Program-made: the position numbers and the translations under genes
Notes under the pieces: model-generated
Databases searched by the model: none
What the model was told of the DNA's origin: nothing
Seen by the model: only the letters and a program-made list of their open reading frames with translations
Shown: in pieces, positions 17,065 through 24,322 of the stretch
Numbering within the stretch: position 1 is the first letter of the stretch
Layout of the letters: each line of letters starts with the position of its first letter
From: DASPFV01 sp035620975
Lineage (GTDB): Bacteria > Acidobacteriota > Vicinamibacteria > Vicinamibacterales > 2-12-FULL-66-21
Direction of reading: 5' to 3'
DNA: 64,000 nt
Assembly (NCBI GenBank): GCA_035620975.1
Contig: DASPFV010000028.1
Location: 1 to 64,000, forward strand

Positions 17065-17664
17065 ATGCCGCAAACGGACGCCGCCACCGTTGCGCTGGCA
17101 CGCGACGGCGATAGCGAAGCATTCCAGGCGCTCGTGGAGTGTCACAGCCGCGCCGTCTACCGGGTGGCGGTGCGGATGACCGGAAATTCGAGCGATGCCG
17201 AAGACGTGGTGCAGGAGACGTTCCTCCGCGCCTACCGGCAACTCGGCCGCTTCGAGGCCCGCTCGAACTTCGGGACCTGGCTTCACCGCATAGCGGTGAA
17301 CTGCTCGATTGACCTGATTCGATCGCGTCCGCACCGGGAGGCGGGAGCCGATGCCGATGATCTGGAGCAGTTCGGAGCGGCGGCCGCGGCCAGTCCCGGA
17401 CGGCCTTCGCCGGAGCGGCTGATGTTGAGCACCGAAGTCCAGGAACGCGTCACGCGGGCAATGTCGGCGTTGAGCCGGATGGAGCGGGCTGCGTTCGTCT
17501 TAAGGCACTTCGAAGGCCAGTCCATCGAGGACATCAGCCGCGCCCTCGGATTGAAGACGAACGCGACCAAGCACAGCATTTTCCGGGCCGTGCGGAAGAT
17601 GCGGCTGGCGCTGGAACCTCTCGTAACGACCGGTTCACACGACCCCCGGGTCGGAACGGATTGA
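17065..17664 (+). CDS. ECF-type RNA polymerase sigma factor
   Basis: A 199-aa sigma factor. Region 2 is AEDVVQETFLRAYRQLGRF and SNFGTWLHRIAVN (residues about 50-85); region 4 is LSRMERAAFVLRHFEGQS and the helix-turn-helix ALGLKTNATKHSIFRAVRKMR. Regions 1 and 3 are absent, as in ECF factors. It is followed directly by a zinc-binding anti-sigma factor and two exported HEAT proteins, so it probably controls an envelope response including its own operon. A weak candidate ECF promoter, AACC (17031-17034), 15 bp, CGTC (17050-17053), sits just before the ATG. Confidence 0.92.
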   Translation: MPQTDAATVALARDGDSEAFQALVECHSRAVYRVAVRMTGNSSDAEDVVQETFLRAYRQLGRFEARSNFGTWLHRIAVNCSIDLIRSRPHREAGADADDLEQFGAAAAASPGRPSPERLMLSTEVQERVTRAMSALSRMERAAFVLRHFEGQSIEDISRALGLKTNATKHSIFRAVRKMRLALEPLVTTGSHDPRVGTD

Positions 17665-17666
17665 TC

Positions 17667-18452
17667 ATGGCCGCCCATCTGACCGACGACGACCTCGTGC
17701 TCCATTACTACGGCGAGATGCCGTCCGGCGAGGAGCGGCAGGCGCATGCGCACCTGGTCGAATGCTCCGCGTGCCATGAGAGCTACAGGCGGCTGCAGCG
17801 CGTGCTCGCCATTGTGGACGAGGCCGCGGTGGCAATCGGCGAGCCCGATGCGGCGTTCGAGCGCACGACGTGGGCCCGCCTGCAGCCCGAGTTGCCTGCG
17901 CGACAGGGACCGCTCTCCTGGTTCGTGGGGTCGCCGGCCCGGCTCGCCTGGGCCGCCGCGATCGTCCTCCTCGTGACCGGCGCATTCTTCGCCGGCCGGA
18001 TGATGCCGGCCGAGCCCGCGGCAGGCCCGGAGCAGGCTGCGACGGCAGGGCAGATCCGCGAGCGCATCCTGCTCATCGACTTGAGCGACCACCTGGATCG
18101 GTCGCAGATGGTGCTGGTGGAGCTCGCGAGCGCCGGCGGTTCCGACGGCGGCGCCGACATCTCGGTCGAGCGCGCCCGTGCGGAACAGCTGGTCGCGGCC
18201 GGCCGGATCTATCGGGCCACGGCGAGCGCGACCGGCGACACAGCCATCATGCAGCTGCTCGAGGAGCTGGAACGGCTGCTGGTCGACGTAGCGGCGGGCC
18301 CCGAACACCTGTCGGCCGAAGACCTGATGGAGGTGCAGCAGCGGATCGAATCGCAAAGCCTCCTGTTCAAGGTGCGCGTGCTCGCGTCGAAGGTCCGCGA
18401 GCGCCAGCAGGATGTGATGCACGAGCGGGCGGGCCAGCGCTCGGCTCTCTGA
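17667..18452 (+). CDS. Zinc-finger anti-sigma factor with one membrane helix
   Basis: A 261-aa protein. The N-terminal anti-sigma zinc-binding segment has HAHLVECSACHESYRR (His-x3-Cys-x2-Cys, residues about 28-40). One membrane helix lies near residues 95-112 (AWAAAIVLLVTGAFFAG), followed by a mostly helical C-terminal periplasmic domain. It would hold the upstream sigma factor at the membrane until an envelope signal releases it. An in-frame TTG at 17661 overlaps the sigma stop; ATG 17667 is 2 nt past it and is preferred. Both imply tight coupling. Confidence 0.88.
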   Translation: MAAHLTDDDLVLHYYGEMPSGEERQAHAHLVECSACHESYRRLQRVLAIVDEAAVAIGEPDAAFERTTWARLQPELPARQGPLSWFVGSPARLAWAAAIVLLVTGAFFAGRMMPAEPAAGPEQAATAGQIRERILLIDLSDHLDRSQMVLVELASAGGSDGGADISVERARAEQLVAAGRIYRATASATGDTAIMQLLEELERLLVDVAAGPEHLSAEDLMEVQQRIESQSLLFKVRVLASKVRERQQDVMHERAGQRSAL

Positions 18453-18502
18453 CGAACGCCCCTCATCAGACGACCGACTTTGATACAGAGGACAGATCAC
18501 TC

Positions 18503-20026
18503 ATGAAACATCTACTCATCGTCGCGCTCCCGGTCATGATGACGGCCCCCGTCCTGGCCCAGGGAGTCGTTACCGGCCCGACGGCCTCGCCGGTCCTCGG
18601 TGTGGAACCGGTGATCTCGGGCCCGGTCGGCCCCATGGGGCCCGGGCCGATCGCGATCGGGCCGCCCGGCCCGGGTCCGATCGGGATCGGTCCGCTCGGC
18701 CCGGGTCCGATCGCCGGGCCGCTCGGCCCGGGTCCGATCGGGATCGGGTTGCTCGGCCCGGCTCACATCGCCGGGCCGCTCGGCCCGGGTCCGATCGTTG
18801 GGCCGGTCCTGGCCCTGGCTCCCGGGGAGCAGGACCGGGAGCAGGAACGGCAGGACCGGGAGCGGGAACGCCAGGAGCGGGAGACTCAACGCCGGCAGAT
18901 GGAGCGGGAACGCGAGATTCAGCTGTACGACCAGGGCACGAACGCGCTGGACGAAGGACGCTGGGACCGGGCTGTGTCGTACTTCACGCGCGTCATCGAT
19001 CAGAAGGGCGGGCGCGCCGACGCCGCCATGTACTGGAAGGCCTACGCGCTGCACAAGCAGGGCCTGCGTGCGGAAGCGCTGACGACGCTCGAGGAGCTGA
19101 CCAGGACGCATCCGGGCAGCCGCTATCTGAAGCAGGCGCGGGCGCTCGAGGTGGAGGTACGCAATGCCTCGGGGCAGCCGGTCCGGCCCGAGGACCAGGC
19201 CGACGAGGAGCTGAAGCTCATCGCCCTGACGACGCTCCAGCACAGCGACCCGGAACAGGCCATCCCGATGATCGAGAAGCTGCTCGACGGTACGGCGTCG
19301 CCGCGCCTGAAGTCGCGTGCGCTGTTCGTCCTGGCCCAGAGCGGCTCGCCCCGCGCGCGCGAGGTGCTCAAGAACATTGCGCGCGGCAGCTCGACGCCGG
19401 AGCTGCAGGTGCGCGCGATTCAGTACCTGGGCGTCCACGGCGGCCGCGAGAGCCGCGAGGCCCTGGCCGAGATCTATGCGTCGACGACTGACGTCGACGT
19501 GAAGCGCCGGATTCTGCGGGCCTATATGGTTTCGGGGGAGCGGGGCCGGGTACTGACGGCGGCCCAGAGCGAGAAGGAGCCCGATTTGAGGCGTGAAGCG
19601 GTCAACCTGCTCGGGGCGATGGGCGCACGCGACGAGCTGTGGCAGCTCTACCAGAAGGAACCCGCAGTGGAGGTCAGGAAACAGATCCTCCAGGCCATGT
19701 TCGTCAGCGGCAACTCGGCGCGCCTGCTGGAGGTCGCCCGGACCGAGCAGAACGTGGAGCTCCGTCGCGCGGCTGTCCGCAGCCTCGGGCAGATGGGCGC
19801 GAAGGACACCGGTGACGCGCTGGTACAGCTCTATGCGGGCGAGAAGGACGAATCGGTCCGGCGCGCGGTCATCAACGCCCTGGCCATGCAGGACAACGCC
19901 GAGGCGCTGGTGGCGATCGCGCGAAAGGAGCAGGACATCGACAGGAAGAAGGCCATCGTCGAGCGTCTGTCGCACATGCGCAGCAAGATTGCGACCGACT
20001 ACCTGCTCGAGATCCTGAACAAGTGA
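18503..20026 (+). CDS. Exported HEAT-repeat protein with Gly-Pro-rich N-terminal repeats
   Basis: A 507-aa protein. A signal peptide (MKHLLIVALPVMMTAPVLAQ) is followed by a low-complexity stretch, residues about 38-105, built from PLGPGPIGIG and PLGPGPIAG units. A charged Arg/Glu/Gln segment (about 112-138) predicted as coiled coil comes next, then a TPR-like part (YDQGTNALDEGRWDRAVSYF) and HEAT-like helical repeats to the end (RRAAVRSLGQMGAKD and similar). It is probably a periplasmic scaffold or sensor. It lies 50 bp behind the anti-sigma gene. Function is unknown. Confidence 0.72.
   Translation: MKHLLIVALPVMMTAPVLAQGVVTGPTASPVLGVEPVISGPVGPMGPGPIAIGPPGPGPIGIGPLGPGPIAGPLGPGPIGIGLLGPAHIAGPLGPGPIVGPVLALAPGEQDREQERQDRERERQERETQRRQMEREREIQLYDQGTNALDEGRWDRAVSYFTRVIDQKGGRADAAMYWKAYALHKQGLRAEALTTLEELTRTHPGSRYLKQARALEVEVRNASGQPVRPEDQADEELKLIALTTLQHSDPEQAIPMIEKLLDGTASPRLKSRALFVLAQSGSPRAREVLKNIARGSSTPELQVRAIQYLGVHGGRESREALAEIYASTTDVDVKRRILRAYMVSGERGRVLTAAQSEKEPDLRREAVNLLGAMGARDELWQLYQKEPAVEVRKQILQAMFVSGNSARLLEVARTEQNVELRRAAVRSLGQMGAKDTGDALVQLYAGEKDESVRRAVINALAMQDNAEALVAIARKEQDIDRKKAIVERLSHMRSKIATDYLLEILNK
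18615..18805 (+). repeat. In-frame tandem repeats encoding Gly-Pro-rich units
   Basis: Units of 27 and 30 bp centred on GGCCCGGGTCCGATCG recur about six times and encode PLGPGPIAG or PLGPGPIGIG. All units are multiples of 3, so copy-number change would keep the frame. Confidence 0.8.
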
Positions 20027-20037
20027 AGGAGCCGATC

Positions 20038-21357
20038 ATGTCGAAGCCCTTTGCGCTCCTCGCGGCAACGCTGGCGGCGGCGGTGGCGGCAGCCGCAGGC
20101 CTGGCGGCGCAGCAGCCGCGCATCACGAATGCACGGGTGACGCCGCAGGCCGCCGGTCCCGGGCTGAGCCAGACGTTCCGCGGGCTGGTGGCGTCCCGGT
20201 CCGAGGTTGCATGGATCGGCTACCGCGTGCCGGTCGTGGACAGCGACCGCATCATGTGCTGCTTCGATTCCCGCACGACCTGGACCGGCGGCTCGGTCGT
20301 CACGTCCGACAGCCGGGGCTGCTGCGGAGTCTGCCGCATCGAGCCGGCCGGTGACGGGTCCGCGATGGCCACCAGGAGCGAGTCCGGCACGAATCAAGTG
20401 CGCCTGTCGTCCTCGGACCGCATGATCGTCCTGTTCCGGATTGCGGACAGGATGGTCGACCGCATCCGGGTGTTCTCCGAGGACTGCGAGCTCGACGCGG
20501 GCGGGCGGCCCGTGACCTGGCTCGAGGACGTGCAACCGGCCGAGAGCGTCGCGCTGCTGGAATCACTGGCGTCTGGTGCCGAACCCGCCCGGCGCGACCG
20601 GGTCGCGGAGGGGGCCGTTTCCGCCATCGCGCTGCACGGAGACACTGCGGCCGACGGGGCGCTCGCGCGCCTCGTGGCGCCGGGTCTGCCGTCGACGCTC
20701 CGGCGCAAGGTCACGTTCTGGCTCGGGAACGCGCGGGGCGCGTCGGGGCTGGCGCTGCTGCAGCGTCTCCTCCGCGACGATCCCGATCCGGACGTTCAGA
20801 AAGGCGCCGTCTTCGGTGTATCGCAGAGCCGCGAGCCGGGCGCGTTCGACGTCCTCGCCGGCCTCGCCCGGCAGCACGCGAGCGCGCGCGTCCGCAGCGA
20901 GGCCGTCTTCTGGATCGCCCAGACCAGAGACGAGCGGGCCGCGCCCATCATCCTGCAGGCGCTCGAGGAGGACGCCTCGGCCGAGGTGAGGAAGAAGGCG
21001 GTGTTCGCGCTGAGCCAGCTCCCCGGCGACGCCGGCACGGAGGCGCTTCTCCGGACGGCGCGCGCCAGCCCCGATCCGGCGACTCGCGGCGAGGCGATCT
21101 TCTGGCTGGGACAGAAGGCGGGAGCCAGGGCTGCCGCGGCGTTGACCGAGCGCATCGAGCAGGATCCAGCCACGGACGTGAAGAAGAAGGCCGTGTTCGC
21201 CCTCAGCCAGCTTCCCCCTGAAGAGGGGATTCCGCTGCTGATTCAGGTGGCCCGCACGAACACGAACCCCGCCGTCCGGAAGCAGGCGATGTTCTGGCTC
21301 GGACAGTCGAAGGACCCGCGCGCGATAGAATTTTTTGCCGAGGTCCTGGCGAAGTAG
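20038..21357 (+). CDS. Exported HEAT-repeat protein
   Basis: A 439-aa protein with a signal peptide (about residues 1-24, ending GLAAQQ). A Cys-containing domain follows (IMCCFDSRT and GCCGVCRIE, residues about 77-105). From about 200 to the end, HEAT-like repeats of about 31 residues recur, such as VRKKAVFALSQLPGDAGTE, VKKKAVFALSQLPPEEG and VRKQAMFWLGQSKDP. AAGGAG lies 7 nt before the ATG. It follows the other HEAT protein by 11 bp, so the four genes from the sigma factor form one operon. The clustered cysteines could bind metal or sense redox state; that is inference. Confidence 0.75.
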   Translation: MSKPFALLAATLAAAVAAAAGLAAQQPRITNARVTPQAAGPGLSQTFRGLVASRSEVAWIGYRVPVVDSDRIMCCFDSRTTWTGGSVVTSDSRGCCGVCRIEPAGDGSAMATRSESGTNQVRLSSSDRMIVLFRIADRMVDRIRVFSEDCELDAGGRPVTWLEDVQPAESVALLESLASGAEPARRDRVAEGAVSAIALHGDTAADGALARLVAPGLPSTLRRKVTFWLGNARGASGLALLQRLLRDDPDPDVQKGAVFGVSQSREPGAFDVLAGLARQHASARVRSEAVFWIAQTRDERAAPIILQALEEDASAEVRKKAVFALSQLPGDAGTEALLRTARASPDPATRGEAIFWLGQKAGARAAAALTERIEQDPATDVKKKAVFALSQLPPEEGIPLLIQVARTNTNPAVRKQAMFWLGQSKDPRAIEFFAEVLAK

Positions 21358-21449
21358 GCGGGGAAGCGTGAAGCGGTCCGGGGCGCGGTTACGGCGGCCC
21401 CGGACCACTGTATGGATCGGCTGCCCGCGTGACGCGGGCGCATACAACG

Positions 21450-21950
21450 TCAGGCCCTGACGGCGTCGACGTTGATCAGCTCCTCAGCCAGCTCGGTGAG
21501 CAGCTTGTCTGTCTTGCCTTCCTCGTCGAGCGTCTGCTGCAGCAGCCTGGCCACCTTGTTCATCCCCAGCTGGCTGGCATGCGCGCGCGCGGTGCCGTAC
21601 GCCGCGATCTCGTAGTGCTCGACCTTCTGCGCCGCGCCGATCAGCCCCGCGTCGAGCGCCGGATCCTCGAGATCCTCCTGCATGATTTCCTTGCCCTCGT
21701 CGATGAGCCCTTCCATCCCCACGCACTTCTTTCCGGTGAGCTTGATGTCGAGCGCTTCCCCGATCGTGTCGAGCCGTTCCACCTGGCGGCGGGTTTCCTC
21801 CAGGTGTTTCTCGAACGCGCGCTTCAGATCCGTGGAGCTGGCGGCCTTGGTCATCTTCGGCAGCGCCTTGATGATCTGGTTCTCCGCGCTGTAGAGGTCC
21901 CGCAGTTCCTCGATGAGCAGTTCTTCCAGGGGGGTGTTCACGTCGGCCAT
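21450..21950 (-). CDS. DUF892 (YciE/YciF) ferritin-like protein
   Basis: A 166-aa all-helical protein with the YciF pattern: LEELLIEELRDLYSAENQIIKALPKM at the start, Glu-rich helices, KVEHYEIAAYGTARAHA near residue 110, and a final helix (LDEEGKTDKLLTELAEELIN). The repeated Glu/His positions fit a di-iron ferritin-like bundle; such proteins are general-stress proteins of unclear enzymology. GGAGGA lies about 6 nt before the ATG. It stands alone between convergent HEAT and yqgE-side genes. Confidence 0.88.
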   Translation of the reverse strand: MADVNTPLEELLIEELRDLYSAENQIIKALPKMTKAASSTDLKRAFEKHLEETRRQVERLDTIGEALDIKLTGKKCVGMEGLIDEGKEIMQEDLEDPALDAGLIGAAQKVEHYEIAAYGTARAHASQLGMNKVARLLQQTLDEEGKTDKLLTELAEELINVDAVRA

Positions 21951-22021
21951 TCGCGTCCTCCAGTGTTCGTCGTTGCGTCAAACCCGCGAGGAGGCTGCAA
22001 GGCCAGGGCCAACCGGGCGCC

Positions 22022-22570
22022 TCAGTGCACGCCGTGGCTCGTCTGCAGCGCGGAAGGATCGGCGCCGAGACGCCGGATGGCGGTCTCCCACATGCGCGCC
22101 GGTTCGACGTCGAACACCAGATCGAGATCCACATCGCCGATCAGCCATGCGGACTGGGCCAGCTCCTGGTCGAGCTGGCCGGGGCCCCAGCCCGCATACC
22201 CGGCGAGGACGCGCGCGCGCGGCGCCGGCGAGGCGGAGAGCACCCGACGAAGCAGCACGGGCGACGTCGAGAGGTAGAGGCCCTCCCGGATCGTGCGGTA
22301 GTCGAGATCGTCGGGCTCCTCCCCGAGAAGGATCCAGCCGCGCTCGGGCTCGACGGGTCCGCCGATGCACAGCGGGAGCGTGTTGCCTCCGACGACCGGG
22401 GGTTCCAGCTTCACCATCTCGCTCGCCGGCATGTCGGTCGGCCGGTTGAGGACGAGGCCGAACGCGCCATCCGGCACGAAGTCGCACAGGAGCACGACGG
22501 TGCGGGTGAAGTTCGGATCCTGCAGCTGCGGCATCGAGAGCAGCAGCGTCGGGCGGAACGGCTCGCTCAT
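22022..22570 (-). CDS. YqgE/AlgH family protein
   Basis: A 182-aa protein with family signatures LLLSMPQLQDPNFTRTVVLLC, GAFGLVLNRPTD and the GYAGWGPGQLDQEL motif. YqgE/AlgH proteins are widespread and structurally known, but their molecular function is unresolved; in some species the gene influences alginate regulation or sits beside yqgF. Its ATG overlaps the udgX stop as ATGA. It is last in the acnA-queG-udgX-yqgE run. Confidence 0.92.
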   Translation of the reverse strand: MSEPFRPTLLLSMPQLQDPNFTRTVVLLCDFVPDGAFGLVLNRPTDMPASEMVKLEPPVVGGNTLPLCIGGPVEPERGWILLGEEPDDLDYRTIREGLYLSTSPVLLRRVLSASPAPRARVLAGYAGWGPGQLDQELAQSAWLIGDVDLDLVFDVEPARMWETAIRRLGADPSALQTSHGVH

Positions 22571-23265
22571 TGGGCACTCCCGCGGCTACCGCGCCCTTCA
22601 CGCGCGAGGTCGGCCGCAATCTTCTTCAGGTCCTCCACGAACCGCCGCATCTCGGTCCTGCGCGTCTCGTCATCGCGCGCGCGGAGGATCGAGGAGGGGT
22701 GGACCGTCGCCATGACCCGCGGCGCCAGCGGCGAGTCGACGAAACGGCCACGCTCCTCGGAGACGCGGAACGCCTTGCCGAGCAGCGCCTGCGCGGCGGT
22801 GGCCCCGAGGCACACCAGGACGCGCGGCCTCACGAGCGCGAGCTCGGTCTCGAGCCAGGGGCGGCACGCCGCGATCTCGGAGGCGTTCGGCTTCGCATGG
22901 ATCCGCCGCTTGCCACGTGGCTCCCACTTGAAGTGTTTCACCACGTTGGTCACGTACACAACCCGGCGATCGATCCCGGCCTCGTCCAGGGCCTTGTCGA
23001 GCAGGCGACCGGCGGGCCCGACGAACGGGCGCCCGGCCAGGTCCTCCGCGTCGCCGGGCTGTTCGCCGACGAACATGACCTCGGCCTTCGCCGGGCCGCC
23101 ACCGAACACGGTCTGCGTGCCGCGGAGGTAAAGATCGCAGGCCTGACAGCCGGCCGCCGCATCGCGCACGGAGTCGAGCGTCAGGTGCCCGGGCAGCAGC
23201 TCCGACACCGGTCGCCCCGGCGCGGGCCGGCGCCGCTCACGCGCTTTCTTGATTGCCGCGGTCAC
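22567..23265 (-). CDS. udgX: UdgX-type uracil-DNA glycosylase
   Basis: A 232-aa Fe-S glycosylase. Motif A is GEQPGDAEDLAGRPFVGP, motif B HPSSILR. The insertion GKRRIHAKP just after VVKHFKW is the KRRIH loop that distinguishes UdgX from family-4 UDGs; its His forms a lasting covalent bond with the abasic sugar after uracil removal. Candidate cluster cysteines are CQAC (about 40-43), CRPW and VLVCLG. The 5' end overlaps queG by 29 bp and the 3' end overlaps yqgE by 4 bp. Confidence 0.88.
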   Translation of the reverse strand: MTAAIKKARERRRPAPGRPVSELLPGHLTLDSVRDAAAGCQACDLYLRGTQTVFGGGPAKAEVMFVGEQPGDAEDLAGRPFVGPAGRLLDKALDEAGIDRRVVYVTNVVKHFKWEPRGKRRIHAKPNASEIAACRPWLETELALVRPRVLVCLGATAAQALLGKAFRVSEERGRFVDSPLAPRVMATVHPSSILRARDDETRRTEMRRFVEDLKKIAADLAREGRGSRGSAQ

Positions 23266-24316
23266 GGCTCAGCTTCGCGACGGCCCAGCGGACATGCTCG
23301 GCCACCAGCGGATCGCCGCACGTGGGCTCCTGGTGCTCCCGGAGCGCATCGGCATCGCCCGGCTCTCCGGTGTTCCCGATCGCGACGGCCAGGTTTCTCC
23401 GCAAACGCCGGACCCCCGCGCGCTTCATGGCGCTGCCCTTCAGGAGCGCCCGCAGCTCGTCGTCGGCGAGCCGCCACAGGTCGACGAGCCGGGGGACGTC
23501 GAGTCCGGGCCGCGGCGTCCAGGCCCGATCCTGCGATACGGCCGGGTAGAAGTTCCAGGGGCAGACCTCCTGGCAGATATCGCAGCCATATGCGTGGGCT
23601 CCGAGGCCGTCGCGCTGGGCCGCCGGGATCTCCCCTTTCAGCTCGATCGTCAGGTACGACAGGCATCGTGTCGAATCGAGCACGTAGGGTTCGACGAGCG
23701 CACCTGTCGGGCAGGCGTCGAGGCAGCGCGTGCAGGAGCCGCACTGATCCAGTGCGGGAGTATCCGGCGTCAGGTCCAGGTTGCAGATGATCTCGGACAG
23801 GAAGAACCACGATCCGCGATCGGGGTTGATGAGGCAGGTGTTCTTGCCAATCCAGCCGAGGCCTGCGTGGCGCGCGTAGACGCGCTCCTGGACCGGACCG
23901 GTGTCGACGTAGCCTCGCGCCTCGAACCCCTGGCCCGCCTCGGCGCCGAGCCACGCGATCAGCCCGTCCAGGCGATGCCCGATCACGATGTGGTAGTCGT
24001 CGCCCCACGCGTAGCGCGCGATGTCGGCCTTCCCAGCGTCCGACCGCTCGATCGAGTAGGAACGATCGACATTGTAGAGCGTGGCGAGCACGATGACGGC
24101 GCGGGCCGAGGGCAGGACGTGACGGACGTCGCGGCGCCGGTCGGCCGAACGGTGCAGATACGCCATCTCCCCCGCGCAGCCACGCGCGAGCCATTCGGCG
24201 AGGAAGCGGAGCTCCGGCAGATCGACAGCCGGAGCGATACCGCAGAGATCGAAGCCCAGCGCGCGAGCCCGGGCCTTGATCTCGCCTGCCGTCACGGTCC
24301 GCACGGCCTCGGCCAT
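23237..24316 (-). CDS. queG: Epoxyqueuosine reductase
   Basis: A 359-aa cobalamin-dependent enzyme that reduces epoxyqueuosine to queuosine at tRNA position 34. The N-terminal part has LGFDLCGIAPA and RYAWGDDYH; the catalytic core shows VDTGPVQERVYARHAGLGWIG. Two [4Fe-4S] motifs follow, CGSCTRCLDACP and CDICQEVCP, and the C-terminus is HEAT-like (RRLRRNLAVAIGN). It lies 6 bp behind acnA and overlaps udgX. Confidence 0.95.
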   Translation of the reverse strand: MAEAVRTVTAGEIKARARALGFDLCGIAPAVDLPELRFLAEWLARGCAGEMAYLHRSADRRRDVRHVLPSARAVIVLATLYNVDRSYSIERSDAGKADIARYAWGDDYHIVIGHRLDGLIAWLGAEAGQGFEARGYVDTGPVQERVYARHAGLGWIGKNTCLINPDRGSWFFLSEIICNLDLTPDTPALDQCGSCTRCLDACPTGALVEPYVLDSTRCLSYLTIELKGEIPAAQRDGLGAHAYGCDICQEVCPWNFYPAVSQDRAWTPRPGLDVPRLVDLWRLADDELRALLKGSAMKRAGVRRLRRNLAVAIGNTGEPGDADALREHQEPTCGDPLVAEHVRWAVAKLSRDRGNQESA

Positions 24317-24322
24317 CTCGCG

